Source: Chlorops oryzae
Taxonomy: Eukaryota; Arthropoda; Insecta; Diptera; Chloropidae
DNA: 64,000 bases
Reading direction: 5' to 3'
Assembly (NCBI GenBank): GCA_020466095.1
Contig: CM035808.1
Location: 19,767,272-19,831,271 of the forward strand
A model generated the notes under the pieces. It searched no databases. It was not told the DNA's origin and was given only the letters and a program-made list of their open reading frames with translations. Positions 47,451 through 58,282 of this stretch are shown here, one piece after another (position 1 is the first letter of the stretch; each line of letters begins with the position of its first letter). The translations under genes and the position numbers were made by a program.

Positions 47451-49047
47451 ATGTTTGATTCCACTTTTCCTTTCCTCCCCAAATTTAAAGTATGAAAATA
47501 GCTATTAACCTTTTAAACGCTTTTAATAAATTCTTTTTAAAAAATTCCTATGCATATCGATTGCTGCAACGCCTAAAATCACTCTAAAATTTAAGTTCTA
47601 ATTGCATCATGCACAGCCCGTACTTACTTATGTAAGTGATCCACTTACACAACACACAATCAATTAGAGATTGCAGCAAATTAAGTTACTCAATTCCATT
47701 AATTCCCGTCGAAAATTCTTGGTAAGCACTTTTCGATGTGATTAAGCTAATGCAGTGAGGGCATGACTAAATTGTTGTTGCTGCAATTTTCCCAGTTAAA
47801 CGTCCAATAAATTACTGTACCTATTGTAATCGTGCTGCTGCTGCTCGTAGAGCAAACAGTAAATGCAACATGAAAACATTTTGCTCGCAATGCGATTGTG
47901 TTTCGTGTCGCATCGCGTCGCATTGCTTGATTGCTCCGCTCTGCGTCATTGAAAAGTTTTAATTCTTTTTCCTTTGCGTTGTTGTTTTTCTTTCTTTGCT
48001 TTCGCAACGCATTCAGGTCTTTAATATCGATTAAACTATTGTAAACTGCAATCAGCAACGAAACACGGCAGCCGCATTAATCTCCAATGGACTGAGTCAT
48101 TGTTATGGTAGCTTTTTATGTCCCCCTTCCCGGCGTCTTCTTGTTTGCGTTTAACACGCACGCACATTCACCTCAAGGCGTCTCGTGAAGAAGAAGAGAA
48201 GAAGATGAAAAAAGATGTATTTAAAAAAAACCTGAAAACCACTTGAATACACTTAATTGTGTGTGTCCCACAAAAACGCGACGAAAATAAATAAAAATAA
48301 AACCCAACGAAATTCTTTACTCTTCTCAGAGCTCCATTGAACAGCCGGACTGGGGAAACTCGACTAGGCCAAGTGGCGATCGAAAGCGCATTTCGAAATG
48401 CCTGCGCCCTTAAAGCGTCATTCGGGTGTGTTTCAAAAGTTTGCCTTTGTTTCGGGATTATTTGAAATGAACAAACAAACAAAAAGAGAGAAAAAAAAGA
48501 AAGTTCCATTTGTAATTTTTACTGCCTTTCCCTGGAACTGCGCAATGCGTCCTTGCTTGGTATGCCCTTTTCTTTGCACAAAGATTTGTGGCATTTTGAA
48601 ATTCATTTTCAGTTTACGATTCATGCCTTCATGCTTCGTGGCATTATTTGAGTGCAGCTTCTCTTCTTTGGTGCAGCTTCTTCAGAGCTCAGATTCCTGG
48701 AAAGCAAAATTAAAATGCTTCTGAGTTTGAAATAATTTATTCATGCTGAAAATATTGCATGCAGTAAATTTTTTTATATATTTATTTATTTATTTTTTAA
48801 ATGCCGAAATAAATTTAAAAGCATTTTGAGGAAGTTTAATTGATTGCTGCAAGCGATTGATAGAAACAAAAGTTTACGATTAAAGTGAGGTTTTTTAAGA
48901 GTTGAAAGAAAAACCTCAAGCTTGAAATGTTATTGATTATTAAATTAAAATGAATAGAGGTCGAATTCTTACCCCATAACAATTAAAAATAAATACTTTA
49001 AGATCAATTAGTGTTGATCCCAAGAACCTCCAATTTAATTTATGTAG
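47451..49047. other. Intronic, no recognisable element
   Basis: No gene or bounded repeat was identified. Minus-strand frames at 47747-48058 and 48168-48509 have no known motif. Confidence 0.4.
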
Positions 49048-49051
49048 TTAA

Positions 49052-49767
49052 GGGGGTCTTCTCATTCAAAACCCGTTTTTTGACCCTTTTTAAAAAAATT
49101 CTTATTTGAAAACGCAAAGAATAATTGAAAACTTTTTTTATTTATTGTATTACAAAAGGTTCAAAGTAAATAAAAAAATTTTTTTGCCTCGATACGTGGG
49201 CTGTTCAAAAAGTAATGAGACTTCAAAGTTGGTGGTGAAAAAAAAGGTGCCGTACGGCGGCCACGATCGGTCCGGAGCGTCCGAAATGGAAAAAAAAGGG
49301 GTTATAATCAATATAGATGTAATTCTCGGGCGAACCTCAAGCTTAATTTTGTGATTTTTTTTGACAAAATGGCGGCCATTCAAAAAAAATTTCAATTTCA
49401 AATTTTTTTTTTGTAGTTTAGTGTAAAAAAAATAGTAAAAAATTTTTTAAAATTATGGTCGAGGTTCACCCGAGAATGGTGACAATTCTGCGTCGATTCC
49501 ACTTTGTTTATGAAAATTGGTTCAGTTGAACTGGAGATATCATGGCCGCCAGTTCGAAAAACGTGGTTTCGAGATAAACGCGTTTAAAGTTTGAAGCAAC
49601 GCAAAAATTACTCGTTTTAGCGCAGATCTTGCTCGACAAAGAAGGCTATATCCTCTAAACTATTTCGAATTTAAAAAATCCTTTTAGGGGCATATTCACA
49701 ACTACCCAAGCTATAAATAAATGCAAAAAAAAAGTCGAAAAAAAAGTTGCTCAATGAGAAGACCCCC
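49052..49767. mobile_element. TTAA-flanked element, 716 bp
   Basis: TTAA at 49048-49051 and 49768-49771 encloses the perfect inverted repeat GGGGGTCTTCTCATT / AATGAGAAGACCCCC. The interior (GGCGGCCACGATCGG, ACAAAATGGCGGCCATTCAA, GAGGTTCACCCGAGAATGG, CAGTTGAACTGGAGATATC) is the intact reference for the interrupted copy at 24790-29442. No ORF of substance. Termini start with G rather than the CCC of the other TTAA elements, so it is a separate family. Confidence 0.8.
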
Positions 49768-50106
49768 TTAAGAACTTGATTCCCAGAAGATTTTTGCAGC
49801 CACTTCGATTAGAAATTAGCATACCAAATCGAACCAAATGATTCATTAATTTCCATAAATAAAAAAATAAATAAAAATGTCCGATCCAAAATCATTTATC
49901 TTCAAATCAAATCAGCTATAACTTTTCATTAAATATTCTTAAATAAGAAGATGAATAAATTTTTGACATTCGCCATTGATATTTAATGAAAAATTACGAT
50001 AAAATAAAAAGGTACGATAAGAATAGAATATAATAAAATAAATTGCGTAAAAATTGATACAAATATATTTTTATTGAAATCCATTTATTTAAATTTTTTC
50101 TTCCAG

Positions 50107-50230
50107 ACACATCATACGAGAAGGCATGCAGGCGTGGATCAGCACCAGCGACACCGATTTTGGGCCAGAAACAGAACCAACAGGAGCACAATTCAACGTC
50201 ATCGAGATTTACGAATTTCTTTTCGAAAAG
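50107..50230 (+). CDS. raskol second coding exon (common)
   Basis: This 124-bp exon lies between TTTTTTCTTCCAG and AAAAG|GTAAAA. In phase with both possible first exons it reads TSYEKACRRGSAPATPILGQ, then KQNQQEHNSTSSRFTNFFSK. RRGSAPATP and a following S(R/K)..NFFS(K/R)R are signature linker motifs of the SynGAP/DAB2IP/RASAL2 family, just before the PH region. It supplies residues 781-820 and two bases of codon 821 (long isoform). All three forward frames are open, but only this one matches phase and family. It is the junction point for alternative N-termini. Confidence 0.9.
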
Positions 50231-50267
50231 GTAAAAAAAACTTTCATGCCCACCTAATTCGGTCCTT

Positions 50268-50760
50268 ATACCCGACACACTCTTTGCCGAGAGTACATTG
50301 AATTTGTGTGTTCGTGTGTAGCACCCAAAACCACTCAAGTTAGAGTTACAAGGAGATTCGATCTAGCGATGTACGTCTGTCTGTTTGTATACAGTTTACT
50401 TAAAGAAGGAGTTGAGCTACCTTGACGAAATTGGGTATGTGTGTTAACGGGGACATGAGTAAGAAAATGTTCAGGAATGGACCCGATTGGACCATTTTTA
50501 AGGGTATCTCGTGTTGAAAATCGCAAAACTGCCCAAAAATCTGAGTTTTTCGAGATATTTCAATGGAATTTGAGTTTATATACATATATGTATAAGTCCC
50601 CGATTAGATTTTAAAAAATTTGGAAAAGCGGACGTGACAAGAGGGCTGTTTTCATAAAAAATTTAAAAAAAAAGTTGCCCTTAATGGCCTTAAAAATAAT
50701 ACTTTCATAAAAAAGGGAAATTTCTAACCAAATTTCTATAAGATTTCGGTTATATTTTTT
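50268..50760 (-). mobile_element. DINE-1/mini-me-like repeat, copy D
   Basis: Diverged reverse copy beginning CCCGACACACTCTTTGCCGA just 37 bases after the exon at 50107-50230. It keeps GTCTGTCTGTTTGTATACAGT, GGAGTTGAGCTA, GACATGAGTAAG and GGACCCGAT.GGACCATTTT. The far end is degraded. Confidence 0.65.
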
Positions 50761-51060
50761 CAAAAATTGATTGAGCATTTTTTAAATTTCTGCCAAAACA
50801 TGAAATCGTGTAAAAACGGAATTAATTTAACACAAATATTTAAAATTTGTCTCCATTGAATGAATACGTTAGCAATGGCTCTACTGTAGAAGATTGGGGT
50901 TAATTGGGGCTCTAGCGAGTAGTCCTCGAGTATAGGAAAAAGAACCAGTGCACGAGTATACATAGATACCGAGAGTAGATACAAACTAGTGGCACGGTAA
51001 ACGAGACGCCTACAGTTCAATTTTGCTTCAACGTTAATGTAACAGCGTAGCAAACTTTAA
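50761..51060. other. Intronic, no recognisable element
   Basis: Part of the 2773-bp intron 50231-53003; nothing recognisable is seen. Confidence 0.4.
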
Positions 51061-51140
51061 GTCAGATAACTCGGTAGTGTGATGGAAGAGCGTTGGCTTA
51101 GAAATTTGAAGGGCGCGAGTTCGATCCCTGTCGTAGGCGA
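51061..51140 (+). repeat. tRNA-like SINE head, different family
   Basis: AGATAACTCGGTAGTGTGATGG resembles a degenerate A-box arm. It is followed 50 bases on by GAGTTCGATCCC, a good B box, then GTAGGCG. No acceptor stem closes it, so it reads as a tRNA-derived SINE head or tRNA pseudogene, unrelated to the three-copy family at 12, 13.9 and 41.9 kb. Confidence 0.45.
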
Positions 51141-51364
51141 AAAAATGTTGGAGAATGGTAAAATTCAAAAATACAAAAAATTGAAAATAAAATACACATG
51201 GCTTGTCTGACTTCGCCATTGGTGCATTGACGTCTCAGAGCTTGTTCAAATATTTCTTTGAATTTAGAACCCTTTTTTTATTTTTAATTGCATTTTATTC
51301 TTCTTAATATTTAATTTTGAATAACTAATCCGTCAAAAGCGCTACCAATGCCCTAATTCAGCCC

Positions 51365-51588
51365 GAGCCGTTCCCTTTGCTAGTAACGTAACATATGAAA
51401 TGTACTTGATTGGCCCCGTTACCTCTACTTCTACACTACTTCAAATGCGAGTAGAGATTTTTCAATGACAGCACAATGTTAAAATCGTCAGTTGAATGCA
51501 TTGTGGGGGAAATTAATGGCGAGTAGTACTGGGGCATTTACGAGTACCCTTAGACCATACCCTGGAGTACTCCAATCTTCTACAGGGT
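51365..51588 (+). mobile_element. Interspersed repeat family P, copy 3 (diverged)
   Basis: Retains CAATGACA.CACAATGTTAAAATCGTCA, GCATTG, GCGAGTAGTACTG and a terminal CTACAGGGT. Shorter and more decayed than copies 1 and 2; the left boundary is approximate. Confidence 0.5.
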
Positions 51589-51630
51589 GAAAAGTTTGAC
51601 TAATTCAGGATTCCAATCCAAATATGATTA

Positions 51631-51835
51631 CAGTAGTTTCGCTATATAAATATATATAAAATTTTTTCTTATATAAACTAGCGATATTTGAAAATATGGG
51701 TGTTAAGTTTTTGATAAAAACCAAGATTCTTATATAAACATTTTTTCCATACAAAAAGAGTTTTTGGTTTTGGTAAACAGTTTCTTAAAAGCGGGTTTTT
51801 CTTATATACGAGTTTCTTATATAGCGAAACTACTG
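51631..51835. mobile_element. pogo/Tigger-like MITE, 205 bp
   Basis: Perfect inverted ends CAGTAGTTTCGCTATATAA and TTATATAGCGAAACTACTG, flanked by TA at 51629-51630 and 51836-51837. TTATATAAAC units recur inside. The near-identical ends suggest a fairly recent insertion. Confidence 0.82.
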
Positions 51836-51837
51836 TA

Positions 51838-53003
51838 ATAGGATCTTCTTTAAATAAAAAGAAAACATAAATTTGGAATAATTTTATCTTGGCTCTGAGT
51901 CACACTTTCTTCAATTTTTCAACTCAAATTTCGTAGATTGAAAATATACCTCATAAATCCAAATACACCCCATCATTTCAATGAAATTTTTTCCTTCGGA
52001 AAAGCTTTGAAGAAATAAATTCCTTGAATGAAAATTCAATTTCATCCGTCTCGTTCAATCTCACGCAATCGTGAATCTCACAGAAAACTCTTTTTTTCCC
52101 CCGCACCGAACACACCCAAAAATTCCTCCCGGTAAAAATGACTGGGCGCGACTTTTTGATTGCGTTTTGAAAACAGCTCACCGTCTAAATTATTCAAGCC
52201 TGCCTCGGTATCTAGATGCACTTGCCGATTTGAAAACTCGCCACCGTCTCTATTGCGCAATTTCTCATGCCTCGAGGAGGCTTTACTGCGTCATTCGAGT
52301 CTTCCAATTGAATGGCATGAAATAGTGGCGATAACGCTTGCCAACACGATTCGAGTCAAAGTTTGATTAACTGGATTTGCCGTTAGCCACCAGCCAAAAA
52401 TAACTAAAATTTCCAGTTGTGAGCATTTTCGCAACATAAAGTTTTTTTATTATTAATATTTTTTTTTTATGGCCAGGCAAAGTAATACTTCGGAAACGTG
52501 GGTTCGCTAGCAATTGTGAAGCTTAATTTGAAGCTCATTCGAAGAGCATGCAATCCTTTTCAATCTCCCCGCAGTCGGTCCTTACTGTATTAGCATTTTG
52601 CGTACGTATCGAGCCGATAAGGAATTTCCGCAACATTTTCGTAAGCTCCACAATCGCTTTGGAAGCCTGCCCAATTTTGAGACTCAAATTTCTGACCTTT
52701 TCCAGTGACTTTTCGATTTCTTTTAGGCTCCTCAAATGTTTTAGGCTCCTTTTTCATTGGCTTGAAGCCAACGCAAAGCCGTTTAGTGACTTTGTACTTT
52801 GACCTTTTCAGTGTTTTTCCTCACTTCCGGTAGTCGAATCCCCAAATGCAGCTTCTGAGTTCATTCGATGGCTTTGTTTGCCCCCCAAGCCTGTTGCCTT
52901 GGCCGTGGTTTTACTAGATAGTAGATAGGGACAGAAGGAATCTCGTTAATCCTTTCATGCGCGTCACTAATTACCTATGATTAAAAATGTCCTTCAATTT
53001 CAG
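51838..53003. other. Remainder of the intron before raskol exon 3
   Basis: No gene or transposon boundary was identified. Open frames at 51978-52366 and 52535-52802 are unsupported. Confidence 0.45.
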
Positions 53004-53131
53004 ATCGAACCCATTAAAACGTACAAAATCAGTCACCAAATTGGAGCGCACCAAACGAGGCTCGGGCGGTCTACGAGGTTCACGGTCACATGAGAGTCTG
53101 CTCTCGAGTCATGCAGTCATGTCGACGATCG
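53004..53131 (+). CDS. raskol third coding exon, basic linker to PH
   Basis: Acceptor TTCAATTTCAG, donor ATCG|GTGAGA. It encodes residues 822-863 with split codons at each end. It reads [19 protein letters not shown], then [15 protein letters not shown], which closely resembles the vertebrate family block (R/K)TKS..KL(E/D)R...SRSHESLLS. The Ser-rich SRSHESLLS motif is a known conserved feature just N-terminal to the PH domain in DAB2IP and RASAL2. The strong basic charge suggests membrane-lipid contact. Followed by a 68-bp intron. Confidence 0.95.
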
Positions 53132-53199
53132 GTGAGAAGATAACTTTAAATTTCCTCCGAACCTTATTTAAAATTATCGTTTTTCTCTCCCTCTTTTAG

Positions 53200-54390
53200 A
53201 TCTTTCGTGCACCGGCGCCGTTGGTGTCGCACCAGTGCATCAGTCAGTGCTCGGGCGCCGTCATTGCTTTCAGGTACGTGGCGGACCGCGTGGTGAGCGC
53301 TACTATTCGTGCGGCTCACGTCAAGAGCGAGATCTCTGGATCTATTCGTTGCGAAAATCGATCGCTCCCAATGCCGAGCACACACGCCACACGGACAATT
53401 CACTGAAAATGTGGATCTATGAGGCGAAGAATTTACCACCAAAGAAAAAGTATTTCTGTGAGATTCATCTGGACAAAACGCTCTATGGACGGACGAGCGT
53501 TAAATTGCAAACCGATCTGCTCTTTTGGGGGGAATATTTCGATTTGCCGGATATACCAGAAATCAATGTGATTACGGTGAATGTATTCCGCGAGGTTGAG
53601 AAGAAGAAGAAGCGCGATAAGCATACATTTGTTGGTTCGGTGAAGATACCCATACACGAGGTAACGATGCGACCACTCTCCGAGGATTGGTATCCGATCT
53701 TGAGCGAGAAGAGCGACAACAGTTTAAGTCGCAATGGAAAGGAAATTATACCGACATTGCGTATAAAATGCCGATTCCAAAGCACCGATGTCCTGCCCAT
53801 CAATGTGTATGCCGACTTCCTCGCTTACATGAAGGAGAATTACAAACGTGTCTGTGAGACACTCGAACCTGTGATCGGTGTCAAAGCGAAGGAGGACATT
53901 GGACAGGCTTTGGTCCTGCTCATGCATGCGCAGAGTCTGGCGAGTGCTTTCCTAACCGATGTCGTCGCATTGGATCTTCTGCGTGTCGGCGATCAGCGTT
54001 TGACTTTCCGCGGGAATTCATTGGCTACGAAGAGTATGGAGGCGTTTTTGAAACTCACCGGAGAACAGTATTTACAGGATACACTCTCTGCTTCGATCAA
54101 TGAAATCATTCAATCCGATCGTGATTGCGAAGTCGATCCGACAAAGGCAAGCGGATCGCTGCAACGGCAGCAAGCATCGCTTCGCACTGCCGTACGCAAT
54201 GCCTGGCAATGTATCTACGAATCGCATAAACACTTCCCGCCACAATTGCGCGCCTGCTTCGCAACGTTCCGAGAGCGTCTGCAACAGCTCGGCCGTCAAG
54301 ATATGGCGGACAATTTGATTTCGGCTTCCATATTCCTGCGTTTCCTATGTCCTGCAATACTCTCGCCGAGCCTATTCAATATTACGAACG
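53200..54390 (+). CDS. raskol fourth coding exon: PH, C2 and N-terminal RasGAP
   Basis: Residues 865-1260 plus split codons at both ends. It opens with the C-terminal half of a divergent PH domain (VLGRRHCFQV...ERYYSCGSRQERDLW, residues about 880-915). A C2 domain follows at about 930-1055 (KMWIYEAKNLPPKKKYFCEI, then VEKKKKRDKHTFVG). The RasGAP domain starts near 1060. The arginine finger is Arg1134 in LTFRGNSLATKSME (codon 54009-54011; Arg392 in the short isoform). The structural FLR motif is present in FLRFLCPAI at 1242-1250. Both catalytic elements are intact, so the protein should stimulate GTP hydrolysis by Ras and possibly Rap, as C2-containing SynGAP-family GAPs do. Donor AACG|GTGAGT. 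The frame into the next exon restores NITNELPSARATRNLTLVAK, matching the family. Confidence 0.96.
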
Positions 54391-54456
54391 GTGAGTAAAA
54401 TGGGATATTCAATTTGAAGAATCTGGTTTACTGAATTTCCATTCATTCTTTTGCAG

Positions 54457-55049
54457 AGCTTCCCTCCGCGCGCGCCACACGTAACCTTACGTTAGTTGCG
54501 AAAACTCTTCAGACGTTGGCGAATTTCACGCGGTTCCAGGGCAAAGAGAATTTCATGGAATTTCTCAATGATTTCCTTGAACAAGAGGCACCACGCATGA
54601 AGGATTTCCTGCATAAGATATCCACGCGTCCGGAGCATGCAACACCTGAATCGATACTCGACTGGGCGGGCTACATAGATCAGGGTAAACAACTCTCAAT
54701 ATTGCATTCGCTGCTCAGCGAGAGCATCATCAAATTGCCAGAGGCACGTCAGCACGAGCTGGATCCACTAACGCATATACTCGATGAAATTACCAAAGCC
54801 AAGGAGACCAACAATTTTACTCAACACATGCCACACGTATCGGCGTGCGCTGAGAACCAAGAGAATCGTAATCCGGATAATACGAGCGCACAGCTGCAGC
54901 AACATCCAGCACAGCTGGCTCAACCTCAGCATGCCGTCGTCACAAAGCCGATACCCGCTGAGAGAGGCATAATGCGCGGAGTCCTGACACCGAGCTCTTT
55001 AGAGAAGAACATTTTCCGGTATAACGATCCAACGGTTAATGGACTGCTG

Positions 55050-55084
<35 letters not shown>

Positions 55085-56904
55085 TCAGCTTCAACAGCAA
55101 CAAGTCCTCGATAAACGGCATTCGAATTCCCAAAGCTCTATTACGGGCCATCTGCAGCATGCGCAATCGCAGAGTTCAATTGCTTCCTCTTCGTTAAATG
55201 GCAGCAATCATAATTTATTGATACCTACCACCATACAGCACCATTGTCCCCCCGCGCCGAACGCGAGCGCTTCTAATACGATCGAACGAATCGGTTACTA
55301 TCAACAACACTCCACGCCGGCAACTGTATCGAATGGTAATCTCTCGATAGCTAGCAGTCTGAGCCATAATGGCAACGAGAATGAGAATATGTTGCGAGCA
55401 ACGACTCTACCACGTGGTGTAAACGGAAATCCCAACAACAATAATCATTTCGATGAGAACAATGGTGAATTCATACAAATCTCCGGCTTGGATTCGAATA
55501 GCGCCTTTGTAAGGAAATCGCCAACGCCAATGATGAAATCGAATTCGAATATGATGAGTGCTGGTGTTATTAGTGGCAACAGTATGCAGCAGCAGCAACA
55601 GCGTCTCCACCACCAGCAGCAGCATCATCAACAACACAAATTAAATAGCTCGAATGCCAGTTTAGCGGAACGTACGCCAAGTAAGCTGAATCTAGGCATA
55701 CCAGATCACTCCAGTTCAACGCCACTAACGAATAAAATCCAAATTTCCACGAACTACCAACGCGCGAGCTCCGCGCAGCCGCAGTCGCAAACGCAAAATA
55801 TCAATTCTAACATGCCCATGAATCTTGAGGATTTGGATGATCTCTTTAAATACGCCGAGGAGCATGCCGTGGTCGGTGAAGTCATCAATTCCAATCAGCA
55901 TAATAGTAGAGCTTCCAAAGAACAACTCTCGGCCAAGGGAAGCCACTGCAGTTCAGGCTACCAAAGTATCTCCACCAATCCTCCGTCCCAGTCGTCGAGT
56001 CCCGTTGAAGGCCAGCAGCAACTGAATGGACCACCGTCTGCGGGAACATCAACAGCAGCAGAGAAAGGTGTCGCTGCACCGTTGGCTTTCAAAAATCCCA
56101 CCTATCAATTGCAATCGAATGGCAGTCGAAGTGGCGCCGCTGAAAATAGCGGTCACCACCATCACCATCATCATCACCATCATCATCAGAGGAATAACTA
56201 TAGCAGCGGATTCAATGGCAATAATCAAAGTGCACATCAACAACTCTTTGGACGTTTGAAGCCACACACAGGTGGTGGTGGTGGTGGTGGGATAGTTGCT
56301 GCACGTGCTGCGCTTTTGAATAATGGTGGTGCAATAAGCTCATCACTGACACCCAGTTCATCGGAGGAGCGTTTATCCAATGATAATTACCATCATTACA
56401 ATGTACACAATGCATCCGCGAGCCATCAGGCGTCCTCCAAACTAATGAAATCGCCCTCGCACGGTCACATCGAAGCACAACGTTCGCTGAGTGGTGGCAG
56501 CAGCTCAAGTTCGTCGGGTGTTGGCCTTGTCGGCGGCATACGCGGCGATGCGTTTCCATTGTCAGCGGCCTCCTCCCGCAATCAGCCGCGCACGAATCCG
56601 CAATTCAAACGCGACGATATATACGGACCCGTCAATGGCAGTTCCAGTGGCAGCTACATGCCAGCGGCAGCGGCAGCGTCAGCAGCAGCCAATGCAGGAA
56701 CAGTAGCCATTTACAATGGTGCTGGACTGTCGCAGGGAAAGGTGTACAGCGGCAATGGAATCATGAATCACCATCATCATCATCATCATCATCAAACGAA
56801 CGCAGCATTGGGTGGTGGCGGTGGCGGTGGTGGCGGACGTTATCAGCGTCGCTTGAGTTTGGATTCCGGACAAACGCACTCGGATAGTTCCACGGATACA
56901 GAAG
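54457..56904 (+). CDS. raskol fifth coding exon: end of RasGAP and disordered tail
   Basis: Acceptor CTTTTGCAG after a 66-bp intron; donor AGAAG|GTAAAC. The first 95 residues complete the RasGAP domain (LTLVAKTLQTLANFTRF, FLNDFLEQEAP, GYIDQGKQLSILHSLLSE; end near residue 1355). The rest, to residue 2076, is low complexity. It has Gln runs near 55044-55090 and 55587-55630, a run of 11 His codons around 56152-56190, another of 8 around 56770-56793, and Gly runs at 56271-56290 and 56812-56835. Vertebrate relatives also carry a long disordered region, including a His run in SynGAP. The motif YQRRLSLDSGQTHSDSSTDTE near the end is a likely phosphorylated segment. CAN-repeat length should be polymorphic. 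Confidence 0.95.
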
Positions 56905-56977
56905 GTAAACATACATTCCTTGCGTACACAATTATATGTATAGAATCATTATATAACGAATGTCCTCACACTTTCAG

Positions 56978-57272
56978 CACACTGCCATCCGCATGAGGGC
57001 AAGCGACGAAGACAACCGCGTAATAACCATGGAAGCTCAGCGGTCAGTGCGCTTGCGAATAATAGCTTCGACCAGAATGGTGAAATCCAACTGCTCCAAG
57101 AGACTCTGGACACCCTCCGTCATACACTTGACCGCGACGAGGCCGAATTACGCGACTCGAGCGATGAGCTCTTCGCCTTGCAAAGGCACACAGGAGGAGT
57201 CGGCGGCGGAAGCGGTGGAAACAGTAACTTGAGTCTGCAATCGGAGTCGACAATGCGTAGCATTATTGATCG
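56978..57272 (+). CDS. raskol sixth coding exon: start of coiled coil
   Basis: Acceptor CACACTTTCAG after a 73-bp intron; donor GATCG|GTGAGT. It encodes residues 2078-2174. A basic patch (GKRRRQPRNN) is followed by a heptad-rich segment NGEIQLLQETLDTLRHTLDR, then DEAELRDSSDELFALQ, a Gly-rich spacer, and STMRSIIDR. The latter corresponds to the vertebrate M(K/R)SII.RL block that precedes the C-terminal coiled coil. The frame is different from the read-through of the previous exon, which is why the intron matters. Confidence 0.92.
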
Positions 57273-57370
57273 GTGAGTACACCTTCCTTTCACTTTATTC
57301 GCTTTTATATATATTCCCAAGGGGACACGGGTTATCCTGGGCGATTGCTATTAGATAGATATTAGCTTCA

Positions 57371-57466
57371 GCTACGGCAGCCAGAGATTAGAGCAGCCAG
57401 AGTTACGGCAGGCAGAGTTAGAGTAGCCAGAGTTACGGCAGCCAGAGTTACGGCATCCAAGTTACG
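57371..57466. repeat. 15-bp minisatellite, unit GTTACGGCAGCCAGA
   Basis: About six degenerate head-to-tail copies with variants GATTAGAGCAGCCAGA and GTTAGAGTAGCCAGA. Confidence 0.8.
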
Positions 57467-57780
57467 TTTGAACATAACATAATGCTTGTATTTTCTTACG
57501 AGTTCCTTAAGGTCGGGTGTGAGAAAGAGAAACAGACAATCACCTGTGACACGAAACAATTATTACTTCTCAGCCTATCCCAAATTACATACCGCAAAAA
57601 TACGTTAACGCTTACCATACGCTGAGCGAACTTTACCATGATTTTTTTTAAAATGGCGGATTGTTATCCACCAGTCCTTTTGATTTTCGAGCAGAACAAA
57701 AATTTGAAAAGAAAAATGGTTGAGTCAACAACATTTTTGGTTGATTTGAAAGGAAATATGTTTAATTACATTTCTTTACG

Positions 57781-58135
57781 TTCGGTATAATTCTCATTTG
57801 TTTTATAAAATAGGACATATAAGATATTCATTCATCTTAGAACTTTTTGAGCATTGTGAAAGCCATATATTTCTATATATGTCACTCTCATAGATTTTCG
57901 GCGGGACATTTCGCGCCAGTTAGAAAGAGATGTTACTCGGCAGGCAAAAAAAGAGCGAGAGAGAAATACTTTTGGTGAGTACCTAAGTGAAAAATGCTCA
58001 TTTTTGTGGGTACCCAAGACCGTGGTGGGTACCCAAGTTGTACCGTGGTGGGTACCCAAGACCGTGGTGGGTACCCAAGACCGTGTTGAAAAGAGCCAAA
58101 ATAGAAACGGCTGCTGAGTGACATATATTATTATA
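57781..58135 (+). repeat. GGTACCCACCACGG block, copy 2
   Basis: The reverse complement of the block at 32936-33190. TATGTCACTCTCATAGATTT, GGCGGGACATTTCGCGCCAG, AGATGTTACTCGGCAGGCAA and GAGTACCTAAGTGAAAAATG are followed by four GGTGGGTACCCAAG units (two in the other copy). Its left flank (TATAATTCTCATTTG.TT..TAAAAT.GGACA) matches 32630-32665 in direct orientation, so the inner part is inverted relative to its flank between the two copies. Confidence 0.75.
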
Positions 58136-58282
58136 TATGGTGAAAGCAGTCACGACAAGGGAGTGACAAAGTCAGATGAAGTCCATCCGATGGCTATTTT
58201 CGGGGTCATGTTCAGCAGAGGGTTCTGTGTCCATTTGCTTTGAACGTTAAATACATTTTTTTTGACATTTCTTCTTTTATTT

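Larger units (their letters stand above)
9307..50106 (+). other. Giant first intron of raskol (40.8 kb)
   Basis: It is bounded by donor GTATGT at 9307 and acceptor TTTTTTCTTCCAG at 50094-50106. It holds an alternative first exon at 46055-46166, two recursive-splice motifs and many transposon copies, listed separately. No other coding gene could be supported inside it on either strand. Recursive splicing would cut it into pieces of about 6.0, 25.8 and 9.0 kb. Confidence 0.75.
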
